Assembly (NCBI RefSeq): GCF_023227905.1
Contig: NZ_JALOCF010000058.1
Location: 1-22,928, forward strand
Direction: 5' to 3'
DNA: 22,928 bases
Source: Methylobacter sp.
GTDB lineage: Bacteria; Pseudomonadota; Gammaproteobacteria; Methylococcales; Methylomonadaceae
The notes under the pieces are model-generated. The model made no database searches. It had not been told where the DNA came from and worked only from the letters and a program-made list of their open reading frames with translations. Both the position numbers and the translations under genes were made by a program. This document shows positions 21,763-22,928 of the stretch, one piece after another. Positions within the stretch are counted from its first letter, which is position 1, and every line of letters starts with the position of its first letter.

Positions 21763-22928
21763 CGGAAAAAAAGCATTCGCCTAAATCCTCGCCATGCGTG
21801 CAAATCACCGGCATGGGGATCGTCTCGGCTATCGGCCATAATATAGCCGAGTTCACCCAGTCATTGGCCGACGGCAAATCGGGCGTCAGGCGGATAGCCC
21901 GAAGCACAACGCCGCCTTTAGCCGTCGCTATCAGCGCAGAAATTGACGGCTTCAATTTTGAGCAAATGCTCGGGCAGTTTTCAGATATGCCCGAACACCT
22001 GACTCAATCCGTGCTGCACGTTACACGACGCGCCCCGTTTACGATACAAACATCGGTTATTTCAGCCTTACAGGCCTGGAGGCAGGCCCGGCTGGATGAC
22101 AAGCCCATTGAACCGGAGCGGATCGGGCTGGTTATCGCCGGACACAATACCACGCAGAATTACCAATACTCGCTCTGCTCCGATTTCCAACGCAACCCGG
22201 AATACCTGTCGCCGCGCTACGCATTGCAGTTTATGGACAGCAACCAGATCGGCGTATTGAGCGAAATATTCAATATCCGGGGGGAAGGTTTCGTAACCGG
22301 CGGGGCTTCAGCCTCCGGCAATGTCGGCGTCATCCACGGCGCCCGATTGATTCAGGCCGGACTGGTCGATGCCTGCGTTGTGGTCGGCGTGGCCGCCGAT
22401 TTGTCGCCGATGGAGATTCAGGGGTTTTGTACGATCGGAGCCATGGGCGGCAAACAATTCCACGATCAGCCGGAAAAAGCCTGTCGGCCGTTCGATGCCT
22501 TGCACGAGGGTTTTATTTACGGCCAAGCCTCTGCCTGCCTGGTCCTGGAATCCGCTACCAGCGCCAACACCCGGAACGTGCCCGGCCTGGCAAACATATT
22601 GGGCGGCGCCATCAATCTTCATGCCACCGCCTCAGCGCAGCCCGACATCGACGGCGAGGCGAAAGCCATGAATGCCGCGTTACAACAAAGCGGCCTCGCC
22701 GCCAACGAAATCGACTATGTGAATACGCACGGCAGTTCGTCGCCCTTAGGCGATAAGGTCGAAATCCAGGCCATTGAACAGGTCTTTGGAGAACATTTCG
22801 CCCGTGTCCGACTAAACGCCACCAAGGGCTTGACCGGCCATTGCCTGTACTCGGCCGGTGTTGTCGAAATCATCGCCACGGTCGTGCAAATGCAGCAAGG
22901 ATTCATCCATCCGAACATCAACCTGGAA
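21759..22928 (+). CDS. Decarboxylating ketosynthase of the HMG synthase cassette (PedM/PksF type), 3' end beyond window
   Basis: 390 codons are visible and open to the edge. KS fold: VQITGMGIVSAIGHN at the N-terminus, EGFVTGGASASGNVG at the nucleophile elbow, VNTHGSSSPLGDKVE and ATKGLTGHCLYSAG for the two histidines. The nucleophilic Cys is replaced by Ser (Ser184 in GGASASG) while both His are kept. That is the signature of cassette KSs that only decarboxylate malonyl on the donor ACP to acetyl. Start overlaps the ACP stop (ATGA). In related clusters an ECH1 (PksH/PedL type) follows, so it is expected just beyond the right edge. Confidence 0.93.
   Translation, partial: MTEKKHSPKSSPCVQITGMGIVSAIGHNIAEFTQSLADGKSGVRRIARSTTPPLAVAISAEIDGFNFEQMLGQFSDMPEHLTQSVLHVTRRAPFTIQTSVISALQAWRQARLDDKPIEPERIGLVIAGHNTTQNYQYSLCSDFQRNPEYLSPRYALQFMDSNQIGVLSEIFNIRGEGFVTGGASASGNVGVIHGARLIQAGLVDACVVVGVAADLSPMEIQGFCTIGAMGGKQFHDQPEKACRPFDALHEGFIYGQASACLVLESATSANTRNVPGLANILGGAINLHATASAQPDIDGEAKAMNAALQQSGLAANEIDYVNTHGSSSPLGDKVEIQAIEQVFGEHFARVRLNATKGLTGHCLYSAGVVEIIATVVQMQQGFIHPNINLE

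Overview
The window is part of a trans-acyltransferase (trans-AT) polyketide biosynthetic gene cluster from a bacterium of moderate GC, most likely a proteobacterium: it has Shine-Dalgarno-led and GTG-started genes and a SyrD/PvdE-type exporter. The taxon cannot be fixed from the sequence. No rRNA, tRNA or CRISPR array was seen.

Layout. (1) Positions 10319 down to 1 (minus strand) form one uninterrupted reading frame of at least 3439 codons that runs off the left edge. It is a modular PKS without integrated AT domains, ordered GNAT-ACP / KS-KR-CMT-ACP / KS-(degenerate crotonase)-ECH2-ACP-ACP... (2) Upstream of it on the same strand lie a SAM methyltransferase (10563-11573) and, further up, a PfaD-type trans-enoylreductase (12791-14167). 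An Fe(II)/2-oxoglutarate dioxygenase (11767-12801) sits between them on the opposite strand. (3) 14314-17656 is a plus-strand block of four membrane-associated genes: a DUF697 protein, a small two-helix membrane protein, a SyrD/PvdE-like ABC exporter and an SPFH/prohibitin-like protein. (4) 17665-19352 (minus) holds an acyltransferase-fold protein that looks like a proofreading acyl hydrolase, and a Sfp/EntD-type phosphopantetheinyl transferase. (5) 19353-21417 contains a mobile-looking GxxExxY element with terminal inverted repeats, the HMG synthase gene, and a second, internally deleted copy of the element. (6) 21508 to the right edge (plus) holds a discrete ACP and a decarboxylating ketosynthase with Cys replaced by Ser; the latter is cut by the window edge.

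How the parts fit. GNAT-ACP would load acetate. Module 1 would add C2, reduce it and alpha-methylate it. Module 2 would extend, and its beta-keto group would be turned into a one-carbon beta-branch by the trans cassette (ACP, decarboxylating KS, HMG synthase, an ECH1 expected beyond the right edge) together with the in-line ECH2. Both terminal ACPs carry the Trp flag of beta-branching carrier proteins. The predicted start unit, CH3-CH(O)-CH(CH3)-C(=CH2)-, is the left end of the pederin / onnamide / psymberin / nosperin family. I therefore read the window as a pederin-family or closely similar cluster; the rest of the assembly line lies outside it, so the full product cannot be named.

The least expected features are the degenerate crotonase domain next to ECH2, a 78-bp palindromic element inserted in frame in the PKS, the TIR-bounded GxxExxY element with its deletion derivative, and the DUF697/small membrane protein/ABC/SPFH block.
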